Shown piece by piece: positions 12,584 through 24,040 of a stretch of DNA of 64,000 nucleotides; the first letter of the stretch is position 1, and each line of letters starts with the position of its first letter. This stretch comes from Diadema setosum (taxonomy: Eukaryota; Echinodermata; Echinoidea; Diadematoida; Diadematidae). The notes under the pieces are model-generated. The model had not been told where the DNA came from. It saw nothing but the letters and a program-made list of their open reading frames with translations, and made no database searches. The stretch spans positions 17,762,239 to 17,826,238 of the forward strand of contig CM067067.1 in assembly GCA_033980235.1 (NCBI GenBank). Direction: 5' to 3'. The position numbers were made by a program, and so were the translations under genes.

Positions 12584-14253
12584 GTGACATAGCTACATGT
12601 ATAAACTGAGCTCTAGCAGAATACCAGCAGTACCACATCTGCACCACTGCGTGCACTGACTCTTCCCACCTCCCTGGTACTAGCATACCAAAAACAGGTC
12701 CCTCTCTTCCAGGCATACTATTTATTGAAGGAGGTCCCTTCAATCTGACCTCCACTGACCCCTAGTCTCTTCAAACTGACAGACCCTGGCATGGCTGCAG
12801 CCAACTATGCCATTCTCCACATTTCGAACCCCCGAGGGCCTTCCTTGACAAGAGGCGCAAACAATCTGACAGTCGCCCTCGCCCTTTCGAACGGAATTCA
12901 ACATTCATATTTGCGGGGAAATAACAACTTCTTTAAAAAAAGAAAGAAAAGAAAACAGCATTTCTTGGGAAATGATTTTGAAATCAATGTGAAGATTTTG
13001 AGAACAGGTATATTCAGCCCCCCAGCAAGTTATATGAGGATTAGAGAAAATCTGACAAGGAAGTTGACAACAAGGTATGAGACTGAGAGCAGCAATCACG
13101 GTGACAGAAAAGTGGGAAATATTTCAAAAAGCCATCGCTGCCAGAGTGGACCGGAGATATGTAAATCAATACCTCCCGCCGCTGCTTCATCTAAGGAATA
13201 CTCCTACATATGATACTGATATCCCAGCTCTTTGAATAGAGTGTGGCAGTTTTGTAGAGCCACTTTACTAGTATCTGTTGTGATAAAGGTGGCATGTTCA
13301 CACCCCGAGTTTCATCTTACAATCACTTCCTCAACTGGATGCAAAACATGGATATGAATACATGGGACTGACGCCCTGCCTGAATTCCATGTATAACTTT
13401 CAAAAGTAGAGTGTATCCTGCTTCCCTCTTGGGGTTACTTATGGTTGTGGTGTCCAATGTTTTTTTTTAGACTGGCTAGAAGGGAAAAACAATTCCAAGT
13501 TCAAGCCACTCAAGAGTTGTAAAACTATGAAATGCATCCTCCATAAAGTGAATGATCCACTTTTTCAACTGAAGCTTTATTGGAGGTTCTCAGACATCAA
13601 ATTCTATGTTGACTTCTGCTGATGTGAATATTTCTATAAATCACAAATTCTGGATCTGTTTGATCGCGATACGTACCACAGATTTTCAATTATTTTCTGC
13701 TTTTAGTTTGTCAATGCTACATGTAAGCTCCACCCCTAATTTCTTGCCTTTCATGAAGTCATCAACAGTAGAGTCAGTTGAAATTAGCATCACAATGCAC
13801 ACAATGTTATGCATTTTACCTTGACTAATCACAGACTCACAATAGCAAGACAGGTCTCATGGAATAACAATCCAGAGATTTCCAGTAACGATAATTGCTG
13901 CTCCATGGAAATATTCTAGGATTGAGTTAACAGCATAAAAAGGTTTAGAACTGTATTGCATGAAACCTGGCTCGCTATAGTGATCTATGTAGAGGCACCT
14001 GGTTATGACAGGGTGAATACCATAGGTACATGTATCAGTTATGCACATTTCAGCTGACTCACTGTTTTTGACATCACAAAAGGCAAGGAAGATTTTTGAG
14101 GGGTGGAACTTGTGGGTGCAGAGAAAATTAAAAAAATTGGATGATTAAAGACAATTTTGAAAAGTATATTTTGATCAAACGATTCCTGAAATTGTCATGT
14201 GAAGACTTTTGCACATCAGTAGAAGTCATGGAATGAGATTTGACAGGGCTGGC
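12584..14253. other. No gene seen
   Basis: A GC-richer patch at 12640-12880 encodes one of the longer open frames (12791-13213, +), but it runs through an AAAGAAAG tract, has no domain-like features and no splice-consistent boundaries. Unclassified. Confidence 0.5.
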
Positions 14254-14480
14254 GGTCTCATATTCAAGTAATGTGCAGATTAATGCTCCGTCACTGACCA
14301 GGGACGCTAACCTGGAAGCATTAAACTGCACATTACTTGAATATGAGACCATTCTGAAGCAAATCATTTTCACACAACAATAGATATACAATGAACTCTT
14401 GAATGAATCCCATAAGGATTGGAACAATCATCTCCCAGCATTTCCACTGATTCCCACTGATCAGTTACTAGCCTTCCCCT
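14254..14480. mobile_element. Rearranged copy of the AGGGGATGGCTAGTAACTG MITE
   Basis: The right end (CAGTTACTAGCCTTCCCCT then TTAA at 14481-14484) matches the complete element at 18520-18770. The left side is replaced by a 34-nt arm (14254-14287) that is an inverted copy, with one mismatch, of 14317-14350. This forms a large hairpin instead of the normal left terminus. Confidence 0.65.
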
Positions 14481-14603
14481 TTAACAGTGTATTCTTCATA
14501 AAGAATTCAGATTTGACTTTACAAAAGCACATAAAATTTTACTACCATTCTAGACAGTCTTGGGTAAAAAAAAAAATAATAAAACAAATAAATAAATGAA
14601 AAA

Positions 14604-14605
<2 letters not shown>

Positions 14606-14660
<55 letters not shown>
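14606..14660 (+). repeat. (TA)n microsatellite
   Basis: Uninterrupted TA run of about 55 bp. Confidence 0.97.
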
Positions 14661-14662
<2 letters not shown>

Positions 14663-15294
14663 ACTTTTGACAATTTGAGAATCCCTAAAATAGCAGATAC
14701 AGAGAAATCCTCAGCCCCACCAATTCCCAGTCTACAATTCTTGGTCTATAAAAACATGGGGAATCAGTACCAATGTACATTCAATCTTTCTCAGCCACTG
14801 ACTCCATCCATCCACCCCCAACCAACCCCCCCCCTTCCAATCCCTCCACAGCAGGAAAAAAACAAACAAAAACAAAAACAAAAACTCATCTCCGATTGGG
14901 GGGTATTAATCAGATACATAGTAATTGCATAAATTGCACTATTTGGAAGGGATATCATGCACTGTTCATGCCAATCGTGAGTGAATAGAGCAGGTACAGT
15001 AGGTCGTAGTAATGCTTAATGGGGTTGTATGTTATCCGTAATGACCAAAAAAAGTTAGGGGTGAGCATGTCGATTGCAATAGCAAACCTGAGACCCAATC
15101 TGGAGAAATGAAGTGACCTCACAAGTTCGTCGATTTGATGATATGTAGATCTTTAATTTCTTTAAGAAATTATATGAACATGTGTATGTACATACATATA
15201 TATTTCATACATTTATATTGGTTCATGGTTTACAATTGCTTGGAGACTTTTGCAAATTTTTTGCACACAAAACTTATTCACACACAACCACATA

Positions 15295-16569
15295 CTGTAT
15301 ACGCTATAATTTTCGCGTACATAAATTTTCGCGAATTGCCGCTGTCACATATTTTCGCGAGTGGTTATTAAAATTCGCGATTGGGGGACCAGAGAAAATA
15401 TGAAGTGGCAAAGAAAGTGTGAATTTTCAACTTACTAGCAAATAAAAATGATACTAGTTATACACTGCATGAAAAAACTTACCAAACTCTGCGAACTAGG
15501 AAGTTAGAATTCAACATTTTTGAAGTGGTTAAGTCCATCGCGCTAGATTTCTGACGAGTGGTACGAGGGGTACGAGTATAGTAAGGGTACTAGGTCTCGC
15601 GCAGGGACTTAATGATCGCGCATAGCGTAACTGCGTATAGCAAGCAATATTACGCGTAGGACTAAGCGCAAAATTTGCCGATACGCCCATGGAATAAAAA
15701 TACCTGACAACCGCTAAACATGAGAAGAAAGCAGGTAAGAAATTTTGATTTCAAACAAATTTTTCACTAAATTTCCAATTTTTTACCTTATAATTTACCT
15801 ACCTTTGCTTAAAATTTTTTCTTAAGGATGTTGTAGCCTAGACGTGTCGTCTCGCTTGTCTCGTTCGTATGATCGTAGCCGATAGAATTCGTAATTTGTT
15901 TGATCGATCGTTGATAATATTCTACGAAAGCCGAAGCACGCTGCAGCCGCAGAGAGGGGCAGACACTTTCACGCATGAAACTACATAGGGCAGCTGCGCG
16001 ATCTTTACATACCCAGAGAAGGTGAACGCATAAAAAAAAAGTCCGACATACAAACGGCGACAGCGCACTACTCCGTCATCGTATCATCAGGAGATTCTGG
16101 GAGGTGATTTTTCTGCATTTTCGTGATATTCATTGAGAAATTCAGGTACGATTATGGAATAACTTCTATTATAAGAGCATTTCAAATTTTCGTGCGCGAT
16201 ATCTAGACCCCTCAACCATACTCAATACTTTAGTATTCGTAAGTAGACTTAGACTAGCCCGACCACCCCCAGACGCTGTTTAGTGATAATACGCTGTGCT
16301 ATGCGAATGGTACTTACAGCGACTGGGCTGTGTATACTAGTAGTTAGACGTGGACGTGGTACATGTGTATATGTAAGTAAACAAGCTTAGCCAGTATGGT
16401 CTGTTCGGTAAGCCGTGACATGGTATACTAGTACTGAAATGTTCGTATCATCAAGGCAACGGATTCATTTTGGAAGGTAATATTTTCGCATGTTGTTAAT
16501 TTCGCAAATAGCTCCCGACTCGCGAAATTCGCGAAAATAAAACCCACGCAAAATATATAGCGTATACAG
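15295..16569. mobile_element. Non-autonomous DNA transposon with CTGTATACGC TIRs (TTTCGCG family), inside talin intron 2
   Basis: The ends are inverted copies: CTGTATACGCTATAATTTTC at 15295 and its near-complement ending GCGTATACAG at 16569. Subterminal TTTCGCG / CGCGAAA words occur at both ends (for example 15350-15380 and 16480-16540). The 1.27-kb body is richer in CpG than the flanks and has no long open frame. It sits about 55 bp downstream of the talin exon 2 donor. No clear target-site duplication was seen. Related fragments appear near 6810-6895, 17212-17255, 24795-24955, 25411-25596, 52150-52217 and 57840-58034. Confidence 0.7.
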
Positions 16570-16623
16570 GAAACAAATTCATATTCAAGTTTGTTATTTT
16601 ACTAGTAAGAGACAAAAACTTAC

Positions 16624-16721
16624 CCCAGCTCTTAGCATGTAGTGCTCAAGGGTCTTGTTCGGCTCCAACCACACCCCTTTCTTCGGGTCCTCGTCGGCTA
16701 GAAATAGCCCATACTCATTTG
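16624..16721 (-). CDS. TLN1: Talin, second coding exon (end of F0 domain)
   Basis: This 98-bp exon completes codon 48 and encodes residues 49-80. It is bounded by a TTTTTTCTTCAG acceptor at 16722-16723 and a GTAAG donor at 16619-16623, and it ends in phase 0 after Gly80. Its translation NEYGLFLADEDPKKGVWLE followed by NKTLEHYMLRAG is a clear match to the talin signature GLFLSDDDPKKGIWLE...YYMLRNG. The phase-1 junction with exon 1 creates a Pro (C+CA), giving ...VPGN-P-NEYGLF..., with no frameshift or stop. The two exons together span almost exactly the ubiquitin-like F0 fold, which in vertebrate talin binds Rap1-GTP. The next expected residues are those of the F1 domain (Asp-Thr-x-Glu-Tyr-Arg-Lys-Lys); I could not find them at lower coordinates. 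Confidence 0.93.
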
Positions 16722-17787
16722 CTGAAGAAAAAATGATTCGAAAAGAACAACATAACAAATTCATCAAAGAAATTATACTCATGGCTGATATTGTGCAGTG
16801 GTAGATTGTTACACAGTTTGTGCGGTACTGTACATCATCAGACTTACCGGTCAACTTTAAAGGCCTACATCAACCGCAGAATGCACTTGGAAGAAAGAAT
16901 GGTCTCCACATCCCATACTCTATTTGACTTTCTTTTCTTTCTTTTTTTGCATAATATACATTGTATGCCATATATTTACATTTGTACCAGTATTGCACTA
17001 CATGGGATTTTGTATTTCTCAAATCAAGACAATTTCACAAGTGGCTACAAGCTGTATATTCACAACGGAAATTCATACCGAAAGAGAAATTAGAGATACC
17101 CTGTATCACTCTTCAGGAAGAAAAGTTGGCCATTTTTCAAGCTAAAGGCCAAAATATATTGCATTTGTTTACAATGAGATGTTTGTTTTTGTTCTGGTAT
17201 GCATGCACTTAAACTTTGCAAACATTTGCGGACTCGACATCTGCGAAAAGGAAACCACAACGGGATACAGCACAATACTGTACAGTATCCTCAAAAATAC
17301 ATTCGAAAAACTGCAGTGACACTTACAATAAATAATGTAACTGAAACGAGATTTACTATTCTGAGCCTTTAATTCCACCTTGAATGCCCAGAGATGCGAT
17401 GCATTCATAGCATTGTCCTACAGTATGTTAAATGTGTTGCCTAAAGAATGGACTGTATGATTTCACTACGGTCTTTATCTTCTCCACAATTAGGAATAGG
17501 TCTACTTTACATGCACTACAATTGTACATGCAGTTACTGCTGCTACACATATGTCGGGCAGGCCAAAAGCAAATTTTCAGGTTGGTGAAAACACCCTCTT
17601 GTTAGAAATGACATTTGAACATATTAGATATTTTGTCTATTAGTTAGGTATTATGCATGCTGTGTTGACTTGCTTTCATTCTCATAAACAATTAGAGAAT
17701 CACCAAGTGCATACAAGGATATGTTCACACTTCTGCAGTTTTTCTCATCCATGTATTTCAAATGTTCAAGAACTAATAGCAACTTAC
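16722..17787 (-). other. TLN1: Talin intron 1 (phase 1)
   Basis: A 1,066-bp intron with GT-AG ends lies between the two talin exons. It is AT-rich with no other coding signal. At about 17212-17255 there is a degraded fragment of the TTTCGCG-type repeat family (see 15295-16569), shown by GCAAACATTTGCGGACTCG. Confidence 0.85.
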
Positions 17788-17929
17788 GATTGCCGGGAAC
17801 GCTGTTGGCCTCGGCATTCTTTTCCCGGATGATGCGGCACACGTCGTAGACAATGGTGGTGGGGTCAAACTGGATCGTCTTGGTGCTATTCGCCTGCACG
17901 ATGTGCACCTTCAGCGAGAGCAGCGCCAT
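17788..17929 (-). CDS. TLN1: Talin, first coding exon (start of F0 domain)
   Basis: This exon encodes residues 1-47 of talin, the cytoplasmic adaptor that binds and activates integrin beta tails and links them to actin at focal adhesions. Seen directly: the ATG is at 17929 on the minus strand in a good context (CCCACAATGG). The protein begins MALLSLKVHIV and continues TIQFDPTTIVYDVCRIIRE, which matches the talin F0 N-terminus (vertebrate form MVALSLKI..., then MQFEPSTMVYDACRIIRE). It ends with one base of codon 48 at a consensus GTAAGT donor. There are two extra residues relative to vertebrate talin before the KTxQF motif. By alignment, the Rap1-contact positions K15/R30/R35 of mouse talin correspond to K17/R32/K37 here, so the last is a conservative Arg-to-Lys change. 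The frame stays open to 17651 past the donor, but that part is intron read-through. Symbol given by family; invertebrates usually carry a single talin gene orthologous to TLN1/TLN2. Confidence 0.93.
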
Positions 17930-17954
17930 TGTGGGACGGCCAATGGGATCGACT
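17930..17954 (-). other. TLN1: Talin 5'UTR segment and splice acceptor
   Basis: Immediately upstream of the talin ATG on the minus strand is a short GC-rich leader, preceded by TTTTCCCCCCGGCAG, a good polypyrimidine-AG acceptor ending at 17955-17956. A second AG two bases further in could also be used. This suggests that the ATG exon is the second exon and that a non-coding first exon and the promoter lie at higher coordinates. If no splice occurs here, the segment is simply the proximal 5'UTR. Confidence 0.55.
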
Positions 17955-18515
17955 CTGCCGGGGGGAAAACTCCTTTAGCAAAAAGACCTGTCCAAGAAAG
18001 AAGCAGAGACAAAGGCTGTGACTTAATATGAAGTTGCTGGTTGGGGGGACGAGGAGAATTTGATTTTTTTTTTCTTCTGCGATGAGAAAAGTGAATTCAT
18101 ATATGCACTTAGGTGGTCAAACTGAATATCAATGACAATATCCTGGATTCACTTAAAATAAACATGCAAAGTTCTGTATAACACAGGATGAATAACATTT
18201 GTTATAACACAAATGGAAGTGTTTGGTTTTTGTTTGAAATTACATGAAGTGAAATTAGAAAAATTAATCAGATGAGTTGCAACTGTTGTCTCCAAAGCTC
18301 TCACAAAATGTTGTTGGATGCATACAAAGCACGCAAATGCGGCAACTCAAAACAATTTTTTTTTTCAGCCCGCTTCCTCCTTTTTGCCAAATTTTAGGCA
18401 CGACCCTTTTTGAGCAAAACAAAAGAAACAGAGCAGACATTCCAACATGGCCACTCACAAACTACCCAGCCACAAATATATGTGACATTTACACATACTT
18501 ATTCAAATGATAATC
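17955..18515. other. Talin upstream DNA, nothing specific seen
   Basis: If the acceptor before the ATG is used, this is intronic; otherwise it would be the proximal promoter. No TATA-like or CpG-rich core promoter stands out. Confidence 0.45.
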
Positions 18516-18519
18516 TTAA

Positions 18520-18770
18520 AGGGGATGGCTAGTAACTGATCAGTAGGAATCCTTGTGGGATTCATTTAAGAGTACATTATATATCTATTGTTGTGTGAAA
18601 ATTATTTGCTTCAGAATGGTCTCATATTCAAGTAATGTGCAGTTCAATGTTTCCAGGTTAGCATGCCTGTACATGACAGGGCGATCGTTAATGGGAATCC
18701 CACAAGGATTGGAACAATCATCCCCCAGCATTCCCACTGATTCTCACTGATCAGTTACTAGCCATCCCCT
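18520..18770. mobile_element. TTAA-flanked MITE (AGGGGATGGCTAGTAACTG family)
   Basis: A 251-bp element flanked by TTAA at 18516-18519 and 18771-18774. TIRs of about 25 bp begin AGGGGATGGCTAGTAACTG and end CAGTTACTAGCCATCCCCT. It lies about 560 bp upstream of the talin ATG exon on the minus strand, so it is likely within talin's 5' intron or promoter-proximal DNA. Confidence 0.85.
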
Positions 18771-18774
18771 TTAA

Positions 18775-21700
18775 CTCATTGAAATAAAAAAAAAAAAAAC
18801 ATGTCTTAATCTTTAATAGCTGACAACTCGACCAAAGTCCATGTTTGCTGAGAACAGGTGCCATAGTTTCTTTACAGTACAACATGAAGTAAGGAATGGC
18901 GGGGAAAAAAAAAAATGTCCTGATCCACAGTCACGGCCCATGGATCAAGGCTGGCTCGAAATCCAAGGTACCGAATCAAAACAGAGACACAAAACATGGG
19001 AAATCATCGAACACATTCCCATGACTCAGGGCCAGCCCTCCTTTCAGGAGATTTCACCGCTGCTTCAGCATGCAGATCTACCTACGCCTATCTGTTGACA
19101 TGTACTGCAAACATACAGCTCACAAGATTGAAGGCTTCGGTCAATTACATTCGATTCTGTATCTGTCGAGCACAGGTTTTGCCGTATTACCTTATCAATC
19201 AAGAGAATTTGATCTGCCATGCTATCAGACACAGTGAGTAGATCATCACTGCCTCCATATTGGTTTTAACAAAAAATCTTGGTCTAATATTTCAGGAATT
19301 GAAAATCAGCCTAAAGCTTGCAATAATTTTGCAATAAGCTTAAGATACGTGTAGACTCTGGATAATTAGGCTGAGACAGAACGTGTGCCCAATTACTTAG
19401 ATACTAGGTGAACTCTTCGGCAAAAGAATGAAAAAGAAAAAAAAAAGAAGCAAATATCTTTAGTACATATGGCACATTATAACAACCTAAGGCATGCAAA
19501 CATCTTCTTGTTATCTAATCTCATTGGTTCTTGGACTCAGAATTAACAATATTGTGCTACAACATCAACTTGAAATAACCCCCTGTCATAATTGAGTTTC
19601 TTAGAATAAAAAGAATCTATTTGAGCTTTGCAGACAGAAGTCAAATTTCAATCAATATGTTCAGCATCAAATCATTTTGCTTGCTTTATCTTCCATTCAT
19701 CTTGATCACAGAAATTATCAAAGTTCTATAACTTTGATTCTGAAGTCACAGTCTCTCTGAAAAGACAAACCAGCCAAGTGAATAAATCATATTCCAGCTG
19801 GCAGATTCACAATCACATACGAAAAACAACACAAAATACACAAATGTTTACTCCTTCCTACATCATATTTATAACATACATATTGTATTTTGCAAGTGTG
19901 ATGTTTTGCACATTTGCACTTTCAAACGACAATTTTGTGGATAATTGAATACGTGATTCTCAACCACACTGACAGAAGGAGGAGGAAGTTAATATCAGTT
20001 TTCTAGAGAAAAGACCACAAATACTTCTCCTTTCCTGGCTGTATATCTCCAGAGAGGTGTCTTGCAGACCTTTGCTGTTGTTCCCATGGGCAAATTATCA
20101 CATTTTGAGAGGGTCAAAATGGTAATTGAAGCACAAGAGAGATCCAGGTCTCCCCCCCCCCCCCCCAAATTTGGAAGAAAAAAGACATACGTGCATTCAT
20201 GTACTCATGAACCATAATGGGGTCATTCACTTGGTATAATGGATGACTGTTGCCCTAAAAGTGATATGATTAGGCATTCAACATTTATCTGTCCTGACTC
20301 AGCTCTGAAATCTAGGGTCAAATGATTCTTTCAACCACTAAAATACATTTTGAGGACAGAGCATCACATCATCTCTCAAATGCACAATATAATAATCACT
20401 TCGCAATTTCATAGTGAAAGGAACTAATCCTTTAAAAGTTCAGTTTATTCAAAAGCAATGACATAAAATATCCGCAAGTATGTCACATACATATCTCCAA
20501 TTAGATGAAAATCTTTTGTTTCCTTGGCTTTTTGTTTTGTACAAACATCCAAGGGGCAGAGAAAGGAGGAAAAAATTGTTAAATGATGAAGAGGCCATTT
20601 ATAACTGGAATCATTTGCCAGCTCACGAATCGATCAGCAATGTCTCAATATCATAAAATGTTTACAACCATGCCTACAAATCATCAATCAATGTTTCCTT
20701 TTTATAAATTGAGGGCAAAACCATGTTTTCTTTAATGTGAAGCTAGTATGATAATGGTTTTTAATTAAAGGTTCTTGTCACTGATTTGTTTTTGCTTTGT
20801 TTTCCTCTTTTCTACAATGACTACTAATCATTTGTAAATTTTGTGATTTTATGTGATTTGAAACAATAAAACATAAAGAATTTAAATGAAAAACTTTTGC
20901 CAGCTTTTAAATATTTCCTAAATCCTGGCTCTAATGAAATAATTTGCAAGATTAAAATGTATGAAAAAATTTTGGGTTTTACAGTACTTGAAATTAAAGT
21001 TTCAATAAGTTAGCAATGATGACTTTCAAAGGAAATGGTACTGTAGTTGCTAAATCATTAACCAATGTCATAATGTTTTGTGTCAATGTACAAACTTAAG
21101 TAACTATGAGGTAATTACAACATTGATATTGATACCTAATTTGGCAACCATTTGCATTTAAGTGATTGTAATTGATATCACTGTGTTGTGTGAACGTATC
21201 ATGCGAAACTAAAAAATCCTCATCTTCCTCGTTTGATATCTCATTCTCAGCAACTGTACCAATATTTGATTGCGATCTTTCCAAGGTCGACATCAACTGA
21301 AATGAAGTAGACTTTCTTGTCATAATATCCACTTGCTTGATTCCATTCAGACTTTCGATGAAACTTGCGGCTTTTTGCGTCAATCAATGGTAATGATCTA
21401 TAACTTGCTCATATGGGTATATTTCCAATGAAGTGTTCAAAGAGAAAACCTTTCTGAGTTTCAAAAGGAAGTACCGTACATGTATATTGAAAGTGATCCA
21501 ACATGTCACTGTCAGAGATTTCCACGTATTTATCACAGCACTCAGAAGAGAGGCACCACAGGCTCTAATGTAATTCTGGAATTGAATAAGGTCCCCAACA
21601 CACATACTTCTGTAAAAGTGACATAAAAGACTGCTACCATGCAAAGTTCTGTTTTTATGGGGGGGGGGGGGGGGGAGGGGGAGGGGGAAGTGGGAAGAAA

Positions 21701-23055
21701 GGCAAAGGACCTTTAACAACAGTCCATTAAAATAGGCACTGGATATGAAAACAACTGCCAAGCTTTCATAACAGAGTCTGACAAGCAGTGGGGTGAAGGT
21801 GAAGTTATACCCACCCCTGCAATGTGCATTGCCGCTGGACTACAACCTCATCTTGTTACCCTGGTCCACCCTTTTGAACCACTCCCTTCACTACCGGTGT
21901 TCCACAGTAGCAAGAGAGGCAGGTACATGTACCAATGTGCTTCCGTCCCTTTTCGCAGCATTGAAAATGACCCAACAAAATGAAAATAATAGAGACTTTT
22001 TCTCACCAACAGCCTCCCGTGAAGTAATGAGTTACTCCTTAATAACTTCAGTATGGTGACCTTGACAAAATGTCATTTACTCTTACCGTGGATTGGTTAA
22101 GGCGTTTCTTATTTTGCTCTGGGAGGGGGGGGGGGGGGCAGGGGGAAGGGAGAGCGGGAGGGGGTAGTGCCACTGACTAGATGCAGGGGGCATTCTCAGA
22201 AAACATCTTCTTTCCCCCCATGTACGCACTGCCTAAGCCTGGTTTGGAACAGGCCGATGCCGAAGCGAAAGCACACTTGACACATGACATTACAGGAGCT
22301 TCTGGCAGCTGACTCACAAGCGTCTAACCGTCGAGTCATCCCCCGTGATGCTTCTGGGAGCTCACCATGGAAAAACACAGGCACAAGCATAGTCCCCCGT
22401 ATCTCTAACGCCCGCTAGCTGGAAAGAGGGTGTATGCCTCTCTAAAGTTTCATCTCATGATTCAAACAAACTTCTCCAAGAGGTGGGGGTGGGGGGGGGG
22501 GGGGGGCTGGCCAGATTTCATGGCACCATCATTATCTACAAGAATTGTTTATAGTTATCATTATTTCATATCATGAAACCTCAAGATTGTTAGAAAAGCC
22601 TTGCCACCTAGTATAAGACAACTCAGTAGTTTTAGTTAGTGTTTGTGTTAATATTTTTTTTTATCTACATGTATATACAAAAAAAAATAAATCGAAATAG
22701 TACATTTTTTATATTTATAATTGTTATCAATGTCAAAGGATTGTCAATCAAATTGAGGCTTCCTTGCAGTCACATGGTTATTTGTTTCAAATGAAGTCAT
22801 AACTTTGCTGTACGATGAATCAAAGAGTGTTTCAGACCCAAACACTGAATGACTTATACCTTTAATATGGGGGATTTGCTCACACTCAATCCTTGTAATC
22901 AAAGCCCTGGTAAAGGTTGCTCACTTCCACGACACACTCTGTGAGCACACCTCGTCCACAGTAATGACTGGATTACATGTGGAATTACGCACATGGGTAG
23001 AAAAAACGGGCATGCACCAGAGAGGAAGGACAGAATTTGTTCTATACATAACATC
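18775..23055. other. No gene established
   Basis: AT-rich with poly-C (20153-20166) and poly-G tracts (near 21660-21675, 22124-22138 and 22488-22506). One acidic open frame (21096-21383, -) is reported as a finding. Confidence 0.5.
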
Positions 23056-23890
23056 AGCTGAGAACCAGAAGGACGCTATCGTCTTCTAAAATTTGAGCAT
23101 TATAAACTAAAATGAAACAGTCAATTTAAAGGGAAAGTAAACCCAAAGAGCAATGTGGATTGAGTGAAAGCAGTAATATTAATAAAGCACATCAGTGAAA
23201 ATTTGAGGAAAATCGGGCAATCGATGCAAAAGTTATGAATTTTTAAAGTTTTGGTGTTGCAACTGCTGGGTAAGGAGACTACTAGAGGTTATGACGTATG
23301 AGTGGACTACAATATAAAGAAAATAAAAAGGGAATTCAATGAAAATTCATTTTTCATGAAAATTCCATATTCCATCAACTTGATACTGACATATGTTAGG
23401 GGTAGCACTTATTTCCCCCTGCTTTCTGAAAGCGGTTAGTCAAGAACTCTTTCATTTTGCTAGAAAAGTGAATTTTTGTGGAATTCCTTTTATATTTCCT
23501 TTATATTGTGGTCCTCTCATACGTCATAACCTCTAGTAGTCTCCTCATCCAGCGGTTCCAACACCAAAACTTTAAAAATTCATAACTTTTGCATCGATTG
23601 TCCGATTTTCCTCAAACTTTCACTGATGTGTTCTACTAATGTTACTGCTTTCACTCAATCCACATTGCTCTTTGGGTTTGTCTTCCCTTTAAAGTAGGTA
23701 GATTTATAAGCATTGTTCCAAATATTTGGTAAAATAGTGCCCTTGTAGTTTTGATTTTTAATATCAAACTGAAAATGAAAATGATTTGAAATTGACACCA
23801 TTTAAATGTAGATGAGATCGGGCTCTACAATGTGATACCAAAAACTCAATACCCAGAAGAATTGCGATAATGCCCTTCTGGTTCTCAGCT
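23056..23890. mobile_element. Older inverted-repeat element interrupted by a TTAA MITE
   Basis: AGCTGAGAACCAGAAGG at 23056-23072 is matched by CCTTCTGGTTCTCAGCT ending at 23890. The similarity continues inward with a TATCG word on both sides. The TTAA MITE at 23130-23688 lies entirely inside, so it inserted later. Confidence 0.6.
23130..23688. mobile_element. TTAA-flanked MITE, nested
   Basis: A 559-bp element between TTAA at 23126-23129 and 23689-23692. Ends: AGGGAAAGTAAACCCAAAGA and TCTTTGGGTTTGTCTTCCCT. Inner sequence (ATCAGTGAAAATTTGAGG; CCAGCGGTTCCAACACC) is related to 4199-4759, so the two are diverged members of one family with different outer ends. Confidence 0.85.
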
Positions 23891-23952
23891 AACAACACAT
23901 TATAGGTAAAGTCAGTCTGCATAGCACATTCCGTCTATCGGTATGACATTAA

Positions 23953-24040
23953 CCCATTGAGGACGGACTGATTTTGCAACAAAACACATTTCTTCATAGA
24001 CACGTGCCCGAGTATACTTGGTACTTGTCCTCAACAGGTA
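23953..24040. mobile_element. Degraded CCCATTGAGGAC micro-element
   Basis: CATTAACCCATTGAGGACGG at 23947 matches the intact copy at 33482-33567. The right end (TTGTCCTCAACAGGTAAAG) is decayed. Both contain an internal GAGTATAC-type word. Confidence 0.5.

Noticed and set aside
12791..13213. 140-codon plus-strand frame
   Set aside because: Runs through an AAAGAAAG tract, has no domain-like segment and no supporting context.
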